Shown here one piece after another: positions 1-7,995 of a stretch of DNA of 42,277 nt (the stretch's first letter is position 1; each line of letters starts with the position of its first letter). The DNA is from Nitrososphaerota archaeon. Its GTDB lineage: Archaea > Thermoproteota > Bathyarchaeia > Bathyarchaeales > Bathycorpusculaceae. The notes below the pieces were generated by a model. It ran no database searches. It saw only the letters and a list, made by a program, of their open reading frames with translations, and had not been told where the DNA came from. Both the position numbers and the translations under genes were made by a program. The stretch spans positions 1 to 42,277 of the forward strand of contig JAIRQQ010000060.1 of the NCBI GenBank assembly GCA_031256395.1. The letters are read 5' to 3'.

Positions 1-424
1 CTTTTCCAATCGCTGTTGATTCAGCTTTTTTAAGTTTAATCTCTAACACACCATTCTTAAACTTGGTGTGCGTTTCGTCAGGAATCACTACCTTCGGTAA
101 ATTTAAACTTTTATAGTAACGGCGCTCTTTTGACTTAGCAGAAAGCGTAATTCGCTGATCCTTAACACTAACTTTTACAGAATCAGTACTAAAACCCACG
201 ATCTCTGCAACAACAGTAATAGTGCTACTATCTTGAAAGATATCAATAAGCGGTTTAGGCTCCTGACATTTACGCTTAGCATAGCTAACCGACGTACGGA
301 AATTAGGCGGCATAGGCAAAGACTTACACTTGTGAGCAGAACCCTTCGATTTTCTAGGTGCCGCCAACTCATCTATATCGAGCCATTTACGATTCTTATT
401 AGACCTTCTCCATTTTGCACTCAT
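1..424 (-). CDS. Hsp20/alpha-crystallin small heat-shock protein (3' end outside window)
   Basis: Translating the minus strand from the ATG at 424 gives an open frame of 141 codons that runs off the window, so the C-terminus is missing. The first ~65 residues are basic and low in complexity. An alpha-crystallin domain follows, with the family signature NGVLEIKLKK near the visible end. Small heat-shock proteins are ATP-independent holdases that form oligomers in the cytoplasm. The missing part should contain the C-terminal IxI-type tail. A strong Shine-Dalgarno (GGAGGGGG, 432-439) seven bases upstream supports the start, and a TATA-like box lies at 467-474. The N-terminal extension, rich in Lys/Arg/Ser, is longer than in many archaeal Hsp20 proteins. 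The family is confident; the substrate is unknown. Confidence 0.85.
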   Translation of the reverse strand, partial: MSAKWRRSNKNRKWLDIDELAAPRKSKGSAHKCKSLPMPPNFRTSVSYAKRKCQEPKPLIDIFQDSSTITVVAEIVGFSTDSVKVSVKDQRITLSAKSKERRYYKSLNLPKVVIPDETHTKFKNGVLEIKLKKAESTAIGK

Positions 425-431
425 GTTGTGT

Positions 432-474
432 CCCCCTCCGATTAACTAACGCAACACTCGAAGACATTATAAAA
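432..474 (-). promoter_or_regulatory. Promoter and RBS of the Hsp20 gene
   Basis: On the minus strand a TTTTATAA box (467-474) lies about 45 bases upstream of the ATG. A G-rich Shine-Dalgarno sits at 432-439. A start site about 25 bases after the box would leave a ~20-base leader that includes the RBS. Confidence 0.5.
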
Positions 475-509
475 CATATCGCACAGAAAAAGATAGAAAA
501 CCCCTAAAG

Positions 510-600
510 AACAACACACCCCAAAAACACAAAACACCCAAAAAAATACCACCAACCCTCAAAAAGCTAACAACGCACCCAACAAACAAAGCAGGTACAA
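510..600. other. G-poor A/C-rich spacer
   Basis: The plus strand is nearly free of G and T here, made of A runs with CCC and CAC blocks, and has no open frame of note. Read as minus-strand RNA downstream of the Sel1 pseudogene it would be a U/G-rich tract, which in archaea can act as an intrinsic terminator. No other signal is visible between 475 and 690. Confidence 0.35.
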
Positions 601-690
601 CCATACAATTAGAATAAATAACAGCGGCGAAAGATGCCGCTAGATAAAAGGCATTTTATGAGATTTTTATTATACTATATTGTATTCATT

Positions 691-1146
691 TCAAGACATT
701 ATATGAACCTCTAAGTTGGCAACATTCAGCTTTGATAGTTCTTTAAGTTCAGCTATATCTTTTTTCGAGTGAATATTGCCTTTTTCTGCCGCTTTATTTA
801 ACCAAAAGTAAGCTTGCCAATAATCTATCTCCACTCCCTCGCCATGATAATAACAGACACTTAAAGCATGTTGAGCGTAATCGTCTCCTTGTTGTGCAGC
901 TTTGGTGAGCCATGGTATGGCTTGTTTAAAATCCTTCTCCACACCAAAACCCAAATAATAACAAATATCTAATTGAGATTGTGCGTTGGCGTTGCCTTGC
1001 TGGGCAGCTTTTGTAAACCATATTATAGCTTGTTTAAAATTATGCCCAACACCCAAACCACAATAATAACAGCAGGCTAAGTTTTATTGTGCGGTAGCCT
1101 CGCCTTGTTCTGCTACTTTTATCACGTCATCTACTAAATCTTTCAT
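691..1146 (-). pseudogene. Sel1-repeat (TPR-like) protein with in-frame stop
   Basis: From the ATG at 1146 the frame reads 20 residues that end in the Sel1-like AEQGEATAQ, then a TAA (1084-1086), then continues in the same frame with NLACCYY and three further Sel1 motifs (KAAQQGNANAQ, KAAQQGDDYAQ, KAAEKGNIHS). Sel1 repeats are paired helices used as protein-interaction scaffolds. The expected sequence at the break is AQYNLA, so one C-to-A change (TAC to TAA) explains the stop. A shortened protein could in principle start downstream at the TTG at 1056. No signal peptide is visible. This is a recent nonsense mutant or a sequencing error; the repeats themselves are clear. Confidence 0.75.
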
Positions 1147-1345
1147 GCTCAACGCGATAATCTCCCTGCAAGTAAGGTCAAGTTACTCACGAGACATATT
1201 ATTAGTTTAAAGTAAATATGTTTTCTTGCATAATGCTTGGCAGAGCATGTTACTGATTTATTCGCTTATTTTGCGTTAAATAATATGGCATTTTTTGTAC
1301 TCTGCAAAAGCTATGTGTGAGAGGATATAAGAGCATGAGTTCGTG

Positions 1346-2101
1346 TTACAGAATGGTAAATTCTTTGAGTTTGATTTTGTGTTTTTCGTAGTCCTGCGAG
1401 GTTTGTGTGTCGTGCCCTATGGGTGCGCCGATATAGAGGTCAAAGTTTTGTGAGTGGGAATTTCGGATTTTTTCATAAGTGCCAACAAGTTTTGAGAAAT
1501 ATTCTTGGGTGTTTGCGTCGGTCGCGTCCAATATCGCCTTAAACGCGTATGTGTCGGCGATGACTTACGGCGCGTTTGTGTCCGTATATCATTTTGAGTT
1601 GGGTGAGGCCCTGAATAATTATACAGATATTGATTTTTTACTTCGTAATGGCGCTAATGCGTTGATCATGGCAGGGATTTTGCCAAGACGTGAGAATCCG
1701 TCAAGCAAAAATAATATCGAGTGGTTTTTCGCTCTACTGTGTTTTCTTTTTAGCAGATTTTATCTTGGGTGTACTTTATTGCGTAGGGGCTTGGTCGAGG
1801 TTGGCGCCAAAGTTTTTCTTTAAAGGGTGCTGTGCGAATCTAATATTTCCCTCAACATACTCGATTTCTGTGTCGAGTTCTTTTTTGCGTTTTGCGTCCC
1901 AAGGCGCAGATTTTGACGCTGAGCTTGCAAACGCGCAACTTTGCTCTGCAACGCCTCAATGTTTTTGGCGTGTTCGTCCATATTTTCGGCGAAGAAACCA
2001 AGTTGCGGAATTTCCTGTTTATACACTTGATTTTTGCGCAGTGACAAAAAACGTTCCTTATCAAGCTCGATATAAGTTTCCTTCAACTCGGTTAAGGACA
2101 C
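1346..2101 (-). pseudogene. Decayed coding remnant(s), unrecognised
   Basis: Two minus-strand open pieces look protein-like. One is at 1820-2101 (93 codons, GTG start), with a heptad pattern around KNIEALQSKVARLQ that suggests a coiled coil. The other is at 1346-1531 (about 61 codons), whose frame continues upstream as VIADTYAFKAILDATDA after an in-frame TAA near 1563. Between them all three minus frames are broken by stops, while short coding-like stretches jump between frames. I read this as one or two genes in decay. I do not recognise the family. An open plus-strand frame in the same place has a membrane-like but unremarkable sequence and is probably a shadow. Confidence 0.3.
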
Positions 2102-2352
2102 ACGATTTTTTTTCAGAAACCCAGCACTACAAGTTAATCAAAGTACTTTTGAGCCTAACGGCTTGGCAGGAATATACTAAAAACCAACAAAATGGATAAC
2201 AAAACAACAAACCCATCCCAATTACAGTCATTAGATGGGTTATTAGAGGTTTAGAGGCATTGTATAGATGTTAAAAGAGACAGTAATAGTGTTGGGAAAT
2301 AGCAGAAATTAGTTAATAGAAAATATAAAATAAAGAGTAAAGGGGACGCAGA
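2102..2352. other. Spacer downstream of the ribosomal operon
   Basis: No gene is supported. The segment holds AT-rich sequence, including the T-rich minus-strand tract that follows the L30 stop codon. No L15 or SecY sequence, intact or broken, is visible here. Confidence 0.4.
2303..2341 (-). terminator. U-rich terminator after L30
   Basis: About 12 bases past the L30 stop the minus strand becomes strongly T-rich, with TTTACTCTTTATTTTAT followed by TTTTC and further T clusters. There is no stable hairpin. Archaeal intrinsic termination relies on such oligo-U tracts, so this is the likely end of the ribosomal transcript. Confidence 0.45.
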
Positions 2353-2862
2353 TTAGATCATGCGTTTGACGAGATCGTTGATGGCTTCGCCGCGGTAGCC
2401 TGATTCGCCGCCGGTGCGGAAGGATTTTTTGATTGCGCCGTGGTAGCCTTTGCTTGGGGGGTGGAGTTTGAAGCGTGCTTCTATGGCGGGTAGGTTTTTG
2501 TATGCTACTTTACCGCTTAGGATGTCGTCTGCGAGTTCATCGATTGTTTGGTAGCCTGTTACGGCGAGGTGTTCGGCGAGTTTTTTGTCGCCTGCTAATC
2601 GGCCGCGTTTTTCTAGGAGAGCTATGACTGTTTCTTTGGTGGGTTCGCCCCAGGTGACATAGTTGTTGACACGTTGGAGCATGCCTTTGTAGGCTGGGCG
2701 GCTGTCGATGAGGATGGCGTGGTTGGTGTGGGTTAGGCGGAGGAGTTCGAGAGTTTCGCGTGTTTCTCTGCGGGCGCTGATGGTACCGCGGACTTTGATG
2801 ACTATGAGGCTTTTGATTTCGTTTGGTTGTTGTGTTTGTGTTTGTGTTTGTTGTTGTGCCAT
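2353..2862 (-). CDS. rpl30: 50S ribosomal protein L30 (uL30)
   Basis: This protein of 169 residues has the archaeal/eukaryotic long-form uL30 architecture: the short bacterial-like L30 fold (LIVIKVRGTISARRETRETLELLRL, residues ~18-40) followed by an archaeal extension that ends in LHPPSKGYHGAIKKSF and GGESGYRGEAINDLV. It binds the large-subunit rRNA. The first ~14 residues are an unusual Gln/Thr-rich string (QQQTQTQTQQ) that precedes the normal start of the fold. The gene is the last of the operon, one base after the S5 stop. In most archaea L15 and secY follow; here they do not. Confidence 0.95.
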   Translation of the reverse strand: MAQQQTQTQTQQPNEIKSLIVIKVRGTISARRETRETLELLRLTHTNHAILIDSRPAYKGMLQRVNNYVTWGEPTKETVIALLEKRGRLAGDKKLAEHLAVTGYQTIDELADDILSGKVAYKNLPAIEARFKLHPPSKGYHGAIKKSFRTGGESGYRGEAINDLVKRMI

Positions 2863-2863
2863 G

Positions 2864-3529
2864 TTACTTCACCCAATCGGTTGCTGTAATTAGGTTATAG
2901 GTTTTGGTTAGTCCGTCAAAGATTGCGCATGCGTATGAGGGGACGGTTCTTGTTGAGCCGTAGCTGCGCATCCAGAGGTCTTTGACGCCTGCTAGACCTA
3001 AGATGACTTTGGCGACTTCGCTTGAGACAAGGCCTAGGCCTCTTGGGCCGGGGACGATGACGACACGGACACCACCGCATTTGCCCTCCACTTGGAAGGG
3101 GACACTGTGGGGTTTGCCGCATCCGCATTCCCAGCTTCCGCATCCGCGTTTAACGGGGACGACGTTTAGGCGGGCGTTGACTGCGGCTTTTTCGATGGCG
3201 TTGCGGACTTGGCTGGCTTTACCTTGGCCTAATCCGATGTAGCCGTCGCGGTTGCCGACTGCAACGATTGCTTTGAAGCGGCTTTTTTCTCCGGCGTCGG
3301 TTTGTTTTTGGACGAGGTTGACGTTTATGACTTCTTCTTGGAGATCAGGTAAGAGGGAGTCGACGATTTGTGATTCGCTGATTTTTATGCCTGTTAAGAA
3401 GACTTCTTCGATGGAGGTGATTTTGCCTTCTTGGATCATTTTGCCCAAGCGAGTTCTTGGGACCCATTGTTCGAGACTTTGTGCGCGACGATCGCTGTCT
3501 CGGCTTCTATCTCGTTGGTTTCTGCTCAT
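2864..3529 (-). CDS. rps5: 30S ribosomal protein S5 (uS5)
   Basis: The 221-residue protein matches archaeal uS5. It has an N-terminal helix region (EQWVPRTRLGKMIQEGKI), a double-stranded RNA-binding-like S5 domain (KTRFKAIVAVGNRDGYIGLGQGKA style motif, ~residues 83-108) and the C-terminal S5 domain (VRVVIVPGPRGLGLVSSEVAKVILGLAGVKDLW). S5 helps keep decoding accurate at the 30S entry channel. The ATG overlaps the L18 stop as ATGA, a sign of translational coupling. Length and motifs are normal for archaea, and the Cys-containing loop GCGSWECGCGKPHSVPF is typical of archaeal and eukaryotic members. Confidence 0.96.
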   Translation of the reverse strand: MSRNQRDRSRDSDRRAQSLEQWVPRTRLGKMIQEGKITSIEEVFLTGIKISESQIVDSLLPDLQEEVINVNLVQKQTDAGEKSRFKAIVAVGNRDGYIGLGQGKASQVRNAIEKAAVNARLNVVPVKRGCGSWECGCGKPHSVPFQVEGKCGGVRVVIVPGPRGLGLVSSEVAKVILGLAGVKDLWMRSYGSTRTVPSYACAIFDGLTKTYNLITATDWVK

Positions 3530-4563
3530 TCTTTCTTTTCACCCTTCTTTGGTTTGGCTACAGCTTTAGCAGCTGGCTCATCTTTTTCGGGGGTTTTCTT
3601 TTTGGATGGTGCTTTTTCTTTAGTGGGAGATTCTTCTTCTACTTCTTCTTTGGCGGCTTTGGTTTTAGCCGGGGCCGTCTCGGCTTTTTTTACTGAGGTA
3701 ACTTTGGCGGGAGCTGCTTTTTCTTTGGCAGCTTTGGCTGTTGCCTCGGTTTCTTCAGGTTCAGTTTCTTTAGCTACTTTTGTTTTAGGCTTTACTTCTT
3801 CGGGAGTCTTGGTTTCTTTTGCTTCAGCAGGAGCTTCGGTTGGGGGGTTAGTTTCGGGTTTGGTTGTGGGTTTGGTTTCGGTTTTTGGTTTGGCAACTGG
3901 TTTTTCGGTTTTTGGTTTGGGTTTTTGTTTTGGTTGGGGTGCGCTTGGGGGTTCGGGTGCGACTTGGGCGTCTTTGAATGCGGCGATGATGTTGGTTCGG
4001 ACTTTGCTGAAGTGTTCAGCGATGGTTTCTGGTGCGATGCCTTGGGCGTTGTATTTGCTGAATTTAGCTTTGTATAGGTCGGTTTCTTCATCTGCTTGAA
4101 GGTCTTTGGCGTAGTATGCAATGTGGTCGCCTTTGGCACGGTTTTCGACGATTTTTTTGTCGCCGTGGGGGATTTCGACGTTTGCATCTATGACGCCGTG
4201 GAGGATTGCAAAGATTCTTGCGCCTTTTGTTGGGGGGATTAAGCCTATGTCTAGGATGGCTTCGTCTATGCCTGCAGCTTTTGCTTTTAGGCCGCAGAGT
4301 AAGCCGGTTAGGTAGGCTGCTGGGAGGTTGCCTGCGGGTGCTTTCCAGCCGTATTTTTTGATCAGCTCGCGGCTGTTGGCGGCGGCTACTGTGTGGTCGC
4401 CGATGGGTTTTGCGATTATTATTTGGGCGTTTGCGTTTTTGAGTGAGGTTCGGGTAACAAGCCGTGGGCGGCCAGATATGACTAGGGCTTTACGTGCTTG
4501 GTAGTCTGTTTTTCCTTCGCGTCTGCGTCTTAGCTGAACGCGGTAGTTGCTGCTGTTTGCCAT
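3526..4563 (-). CDS. rpl18: 50S ribosomal protein L18 (uL18) with long disordered tail
   Basis: Residues 1-199 are a normal archaeal uL18, the 5S rRNA-binding protein (YRVQLRRRREGKTDYQARKALVISGRPRLV; AAYLTGLLCGLKAKAAG; DIGLIPPTKGARIFAILHGVIDA). After KVRTNIIAAFKDA the frame continues for about 146 residues of Pro/Lys/Glu/Thr/Ala-rich sequence with repeats such as PKPKTEKP, TKPETNPPTE and AKAAKEKAAPAK, and ends in a Lys-rich stretch. Archaeal L18 is usually about 190-200 residues, so the protein is almost doubled. The stop overlaps the S5 start (ATGA) and the start directly follows the L19e stop, so the tail is not an artefact of a missed stop. It is predicted to be disordered; its role is unknown. 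Confidence 0.95.
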   Translation of the reverse strand: MANSSNYRVQLRRRREGKTDYQARKALVISGRPRLVTRTSLKNANAQIIIAKPIGDHTVAAANSRELIKKYGWKAPAGNLPAAYLTGLLCGLKAKAAGIDEAILDIGLIPPTKGARIFAILHGVIDANVEIPHGDKKIVENRAKGDHIAYYAKDLQADEETDLYKAKFSKYNAQGIAPETIAEHFSKVRTNIIAAFKDAQVAPEPPSAPQPKQKPKPKTEKPVAKPKTETKPTTKPETNPPTEAPAEAKETKTPEEVKPKTKVAKETEPEETEATAKAAKEKAAPAKVTSVKKAETAPAKTKAAKEEVEEESPTKEKAPSKKKTPEKDEPAAKAVAKPKKGEKKE

Positions 4564-5019
4564 TTAACGTTTTCTCCATAGGTCGTTTTCTTTTAAGTGA
4601 CGTTCTAATTCTGCAATGGAGTCAAATCTGCCGCTACCGGCTATGCGGTAGTATTTAGTGTAGGTAGTTTCGCTTATTGTGCGGCTTGCTTTTAGCTCGC
4701 GGAGTTTGCGGCGTAGGGAGCGGATTTTGAGCATCCAAGCGTCTTTTTGGGTGACTTTGGCGTATCCTGCACCTGTAACGCTACCAGGACCGCTTCGTCT
4801 GCCTAGACGTTTTTTAGCGCGGATGGTTTTTGCGCGTGAGCGGCTTACGCCTTTTTGGGGTAGGGAAACGATGACTTTTTCGTGAATGAGTTTGCGAATT
4901 TCTTCGCGGGTGATGGCGCCATCTACATCGTCAATGCGTTCGGGGTTTATCCAAACGCGGTTTTGGCCGATTTTGAGGATCTGGGCTGCCAATCGTCTTT
5001 GTCCGCTTAAGTTAGTCAT
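4564..5019 (-). CDS. rpl19e: 50S ribosomal protein L19e (eL19)
   Basis: A 151-residue eL19, found only in archaea and eukaryotes. Hallmarks are QRRLAAQILKIGQNRVWINPE at the N-terminus, AITREEIRKLIHEKVI, the basic segment RAKTIRAKKRLGRRSGPGSVTGA and the long C-terminal helix WMLKIRSLRRKLRELKA. It contacts the large-subunit rRNA and takes part in an intersubunit bridge. The length is normal. The start overlaps the end of the L32e gene by four bases, and the stop abuts the L18 start. Confidence 0.96.
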   Translation of the reverse strand: MTNLSGQRRLAAQILKIGQNRVWINPERIDDVDGAITREEIRKLIHEKVIVSLPQKGVSRSRAKTIRAKKRLGRRSGPGSVTGAGYAKVTQKDAWMLKIRSLRRKLRELKASRTISETTYTKYYRIAGSGRFDSIAELERHLKENDLWRKR

Positions 5020-5561
5020 TGCTTTTTGTCTCCTTTCTTGGGTTTAGATTTCTTTTCTTTTTTGGGTGCCTTCTTTTGTTTCTTTTCTTTTTTAGGCTTG
5101 GATTTTTCTTTGGTTTCTTTTGCTTCGTCGGTGGTTTCTTCTTCATCTGTTTCTTTGGGTTGGGTTGTGGCAGTGAAGTTTAGGATTTTTAGGTTGAGTT
5201 CTTTTGCTTTGGTGATGATGTCTGCGCGCTTTCGTTTACCAACAGTGTGGCCAATACGAATAGCGTGGGTTTGTGCGTCAATGTTGGTTAGGTCGTCGAC
5301 ATTGTGGACTATGACTTCGCGGTAGCCAGATGGGTGGAGGAATCGGGCGATTTTGGGACCTTTGTAGCCGGTGCTGGGTCCGGGTGGCCAACCTTTGATT
5401 TTTCGGCGGATTTTATTGTCGAGTCCTCGGGGTTTGCGCCAGCTTAGGCTAAAGCGTGCAAACCGCCAGCTTTCCGCGCGTACAAACTTTGGTTTTTTGT
5501 TTTTAGCGCGAGCTCGGACTTGGAGGGCTTTTCGTGAGGGGGAAACTTTTTTTTCGCTCAT
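5016..5561 (-). CDS. rpl32e: 50S ribosomal protein L32e (eL32) with Lys/Glu tail
   Basis: Residues ~24-130 form the eL32 core: PKFVRAESWRFARFSLSWRKPRG, NKIRRKIKGWPPGPSTGYKGPK and the HPSGYREVIVHNVDDL motif that is diagnostic of the family. From about residue 133 a ~49-residue tail begins, first acidic (ETDEEETTDEAKE), then almost pure Lys with Glu, Pro and Ala. The start overlaps the L6 stop by one base, and the gene overlaps L19e by four. The core assignment is firm; the tail is a lineage-specific addition of the kind also seen in L18 and L24 here. Confidence 0.95.
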   Translation of the reverse strand: MSEKKVSPSRKALQVRARAKNKKPKFVRAESWRFARFSLSWRKPRGLDNKIRRKIKGWPPGPSTGYKGPKIARFLHPSGYREVIVHNVDDLTNIDAQTHAIRIGHTVGKRKRADIITKAKELNLKILNFTATTQPKETDEEETTDEAKETKEKSKPKKEKKQKKAPKKEKKSKPKKGDKKQ

Positions 5562-6106
5562 TATGCCATACCTTCGTTTCGTTCATAGACATAGATGCCG
5601 TCAAGGAAGACACGGGGGTCTTTTTTGCGGACTTTGGTAGATTGTTCAATGTTTGCGGCGGTTTGGCTGACGTCTTCGAGGTTTATACCTTCGATGATGA
5701 TGTCGTCGGGTTCAATTTGAACTTTGACACCACCCAAGATTTCGACGCTTCGGGGTCTGCGTTCGCCTGTAAAGTTTTCAATGACGAGAGATTTGCCTTG
5801 CATTTTAACAGATATGGGGAAGTGGGAGAAGACAATTTTTAGTTTGTATGAGTAGCCTTTGGTGACGCCTACGATCATGTTGTTGATGTGTGAGTAGATG
5901 GTTCCGACTAGGGCTGCTTCTTTTTTACGTGGCCACTTGGCGGATATGCGGACGTTTTTGCCTTCGCTTGCGATGTCTATGGTGGCAAAGGAGAAGTCGC
6001 GTGTGAGGCTGCCCTTGGCACCCTTTACACTGACAACTTTGCCAGTTAAACTAAGAGTTATATCGTCTGGGACTTCAACTGTTCGGGATACTTCTGGAAG
6101 ACGCAT
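5561..6106 (-). CDS. rpl6: 50S ribosomal protein L6 (uL6)
   Basis: A full-length 181-residue archaeal uL6 with its two similar alpha/beta domains. The first contains VEVPDDITLSLTGKVVSVKGAKGSLTRDF, and the second GVTKGYSYKLKIVFSHFPISVKMQG and VIENFTGERRPRSVEILGGV. It ends in the family's KDPRVFLDGIYVYERN-type motif. L6 sits near the factor-binding site of the large subunit. A 12-base gap to the S8 stop holds a GGAGAA Shine-Dalgarno. Confidence 0.96.
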   Translation of the reverse strand: MRLPEVSRTVEVPDDITLSLTGKVVSVKGAKGSLTRDFSFATIDIASEGKNVRISAKWPRKKEAALVGTIYSHINNMIVGVTKGYSYKLKIVFSHFPISVKMQGKSLVIENFTGERRPRSVEILGGVKVQIEPDDIIIEGINLEDVSQTAANIEQSTKVRKKDPRVFLDGIYVYERNEGMA

Positions 6107-6118
6107 TGTAATGTTCTC

Positions 6119-6502
6119 CTAATACACGAAGGCTAGTAGCCTTCCTCCAATGTTTTTCTCTTCGGCGTCTTTGTGGGCAATAACACCTTTTGAGGTGGAA
6201 ACAACCATGATTCCCACATCACGTGAGGGCAAGAAGCGTTTTTCCCAGTTTTCATATTCGGTGGCTTTGACTGCGAAGCGTGGTTTTACAGGGCCGCATT
6301 TGTTGATTCTGCCAAGGAGTTGGACTTTAAATTTGCCTTGACGCCCGTCATCGATGAATTCGAATTCGCCTATGTAACCGTTGAGCTGCATGATGCGCAA
6401 GACGCGTCCCAATAGTTTAGAGGCAGGGCTAATGATGCATTCCCGTTTGTTTCGGGTTTCGTTGTTGATTATGGTAACAAGACCATTAGTTAAGGTATCC
6501 AT
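6119..6502 (-). CDS. rps8: 30S ribosomal protein S8 (uS8)
   Basis: A 127-residue uS8 starting [15 protein letters not shown]. The [12 protein letters not shown] segment and the C-terminal signature [23 protein letters not shown] followed by GGRLLAFVY are typical of archaeal S8, which binds the central domain of 16S rRNA. Its Shine-Dalgarno GGAG overlaps the stop codon of S14 (TAGGAG), so the two are probably coupled. Confidence 0.97.
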   Translation of the reverse strand: MDTLTNGLVTIINNETRNKRECIISPASKLLGRVLRIMQLNGYIGEFEFIDDGRQGKFKVQLLGRINKCGPVKPRFAVKATEYENWEKRFLPSRDVGIMVVSTSKGVIAHKDAEEKNIGGRLLAFVY

Positions 6503-6517
6503 TTTGTTCTTTAGCTC

Positions 6518-6682
6518 CTACTCATATTTTTTGAAACCTAATTTGGGTGCAGCTTCTCTAAAGCATGTCCTGCATAAATATAAATCGTAACGTCGAATAA
6601 CTGGACCAAATGAACCGCATCTTACGCAGGGACGTGAACCTTTGCCGTATTTTCGTTCTTTCTTGACTTGCTGTTTTCCCAT
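6518..6682 (-). CDS. rps14: 30S ribosomal protein S14, zinc-binding form (uS14)
   Basis: A 54-residue protein read from the ATG at 6682. It begins [19 protein letters not shown] and has two CxxC pairs (Cys19/Cys22 and Cys37/Cys40) that form the zinc ribbon of the short (type Z) uS14 found in archaea. The C-terminus GFKKYE matches the family. It packs against S3 and S10 in the 30S head. It lies between S8 and L5, as in other archaeal spc operons; its small size makes it easy to overlook. Confidence 0.95.
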   Translation of the reverse strand: MGKQQVKKERKYGKGSRPCVRCGSFGPVIRRYDLYLCRTCFREAAPKLGFKKYE

Positions 6683-6691
6683 ACATTACAC

Positions 6692-7237
6692 CTAGATGAT
6701 TTCGACTCCTAAGGTTTGTTTTACAAAGACTATTGATTCTTCGGCGCTAAGCACATGCTTTGGACCGAGCTGCTTACTTTGACGTTTGCGGATCGTTATG
6801 CGACGGCCGGGGCGGTTTATGGTGACACAGATATCCATACCGAAGATACCGATTTCAGGATCGTATTTGACTCCGGGGATGTCGATGTGTTCTTTGAGTC
6901 CGAAGCTAAAGTTGCCGCGAACATCAAAGCATCGCCTCGAGATTTTGTTATCGACCACAGGCAGGATTTTCTTTAGGAAGTCAATGGCTTCCTGCTTGCG
7001 CAGGGTTACAACGACCGCGATGGATTCACCTTCACGTATACCAAAGTCACGAACAGATTTTTTGGCGCGACGCTTAACAGGGTTGCGGCCAGTGATTTCT
7101 TTTAGCACCGTGTTTGCTTTCTCAAGAGGTTCACCAGATTTGCCTGCGTTGAGGTTCACAACGACTTTTTCAATCTTGGGGTGGAGCATTGGTTGCTCTT
7201 GCCAAGTTTTAATTATAGCGGCTACCTCATCAGACAT
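6692..7237 (-). CDS. rpl5: 50S ribosomal protein L5 (uL5)
   Basis: 181 residues. It starts with a short lead and then PMLHPKIEKVVVNLNAGKSGEPLEKA, the classic uL5 N-terminus. KRRAKKSVRDFGIREGESIAVVVTLRK and the 5S rRNA-binding region NFSFGLKEHIDIPGVKYDPEIGIFGMDI follow. L5 contacts 5S rRNA and the P-site tRNA. The gene overlaps the S4e stop by eight bases. Length and order are normal for archaea. Confidence 0.96.
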   Translation of the reverse strand: MSDEVAAIIKTWQEQPMLHPKIEKVVVNLNAGKSGEPLEKANTVLKEITGRNPVKRRAKKSVRDFGIREGESIAVVVTLRKQEAIDFLKKILPVVDNKISRRCFDVRGNFSFGLKEHIDIPGVKYDPEIGIFGMDICVTINRPGRRITIRKRQSKQLGPKHVLSAEESIVFVKQTLGVEII

Positions 7238-7994
7238 TTACGAGAGCCTCCAGAGTGTTGATCATTGGAGCTGTTTCTCCGATGGAGAAGACAAAGTCCA
7301 AAATTGTTTGGTATCGTTGACCTTGAGCATCCTCGATCATAACTAGAGCTTGGCGGCGTTTTTTAGCTTCAGTCTTTTCGATCTCTACAATCTTTCCGAC
7401 TTTGCCAATGTTTTTACCACCAGTAATTACGGCAAGGTTGCCTTCTTTGGTTTTTAGTGTTTCGGTGACCTGCTTTTGAGGATAGCTGACCTTTAAGATA
7501 TCAAAGGTATCATAGGTTACCTCAACTGGATTTTTTGGATCAGCTACTTTTATCAGCATAATTGAGCCGTTGTGGACTGCAATCTGTACGCCGTTGTGAA
7601 CGGTAGATTTGTTTTCAACTCTTAGCAGAGAAACAGATGATTCCTCTTTGCTTATAGGAGCTAAATACAAGCCTTTGTGGGACGGCATAAGACGGTAGTA
7701 CTTGTTACTTGCAGGCATGGAAATTATATCCATCAAGCCAACTGGACTGTCGTCTTTTTTGCAGACTTTACCGTTAACTAGGACTTTGCCTTGAGCAATG
7801 ACAAGTTTGCCTTCTCTTCGTGTTTGAGTTATACCCAGCATCTCACGCATAACCAAAGTCAGGGGAACACTTTTCTGGAGTGAATGTGCACCTGAGGAGG
7901 GCTTCACAACCCACGGAGCTTCTTTTCTGTGGATAGGCCAGAATGCTGGTGCTGGATTACGTTTCAGCCTTGCGGTTTTTCCTTTTTTACCCAA
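7230..7994 (-). CDS. rps4e: 30S ribosomal protein S4e (eS4)
   Basis: A 254-residue eS4, specific to archaea and eukaryotes. The N-terminus is basic (RLKRNPAPAFWPIHRKEAPWVVKPSSGAH). An S4-type RNA-binding motif follows (IAQGKVLVNGKVCKKDDSPVGLMDIIS), then the central eS4 domain, and a KOW motif near the C-terminus (GNLAVITGGKNIGKVGKIVEIE). It binds 16S rRNA on the 30S body. One base separates its start from the L24 stop. Confidence 0.96.
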   Translation of the reverse strand: MGKKGKTARLKRNPAPAFWPIHRKEAPWVVKPSSGAHSLQKSVPLTLVMREMLGITQTRREGKLVIAQGKVLVNGKVCKKDDSPVGLMDIISMPASNKYYRLMPSHKGLYLAPISKEESSVSLLRVENKSTVHNGVQIAVHNGSIMLIKVADPKNPVEVTYDTFDILKVSYPQKQVTETLKTKEGNLAVITGGKNIGKVGKIVEIEKTEAKKRRQALVMIEDAQGQRYQTILDFVFSIGETAPMINTLEALVNV

Positions 7995-7995
7995 T

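Noticed and set aside
1479-2199. Plus-strand frames with hydrophobic stretches near 1479-1823 and 1690-2199
   Set aside because: They overlap each other and the better minus-strand fragments, and have no RBS and no recognisable motif.
3431-4099. Long plus-strand open frame rich in Ser/Val/Gly opposite L18
   Set aside because: It is the antisense of the Pro/Lys/Glu tail of L18; low-complexity coding sequence leaves the opposite strand open.
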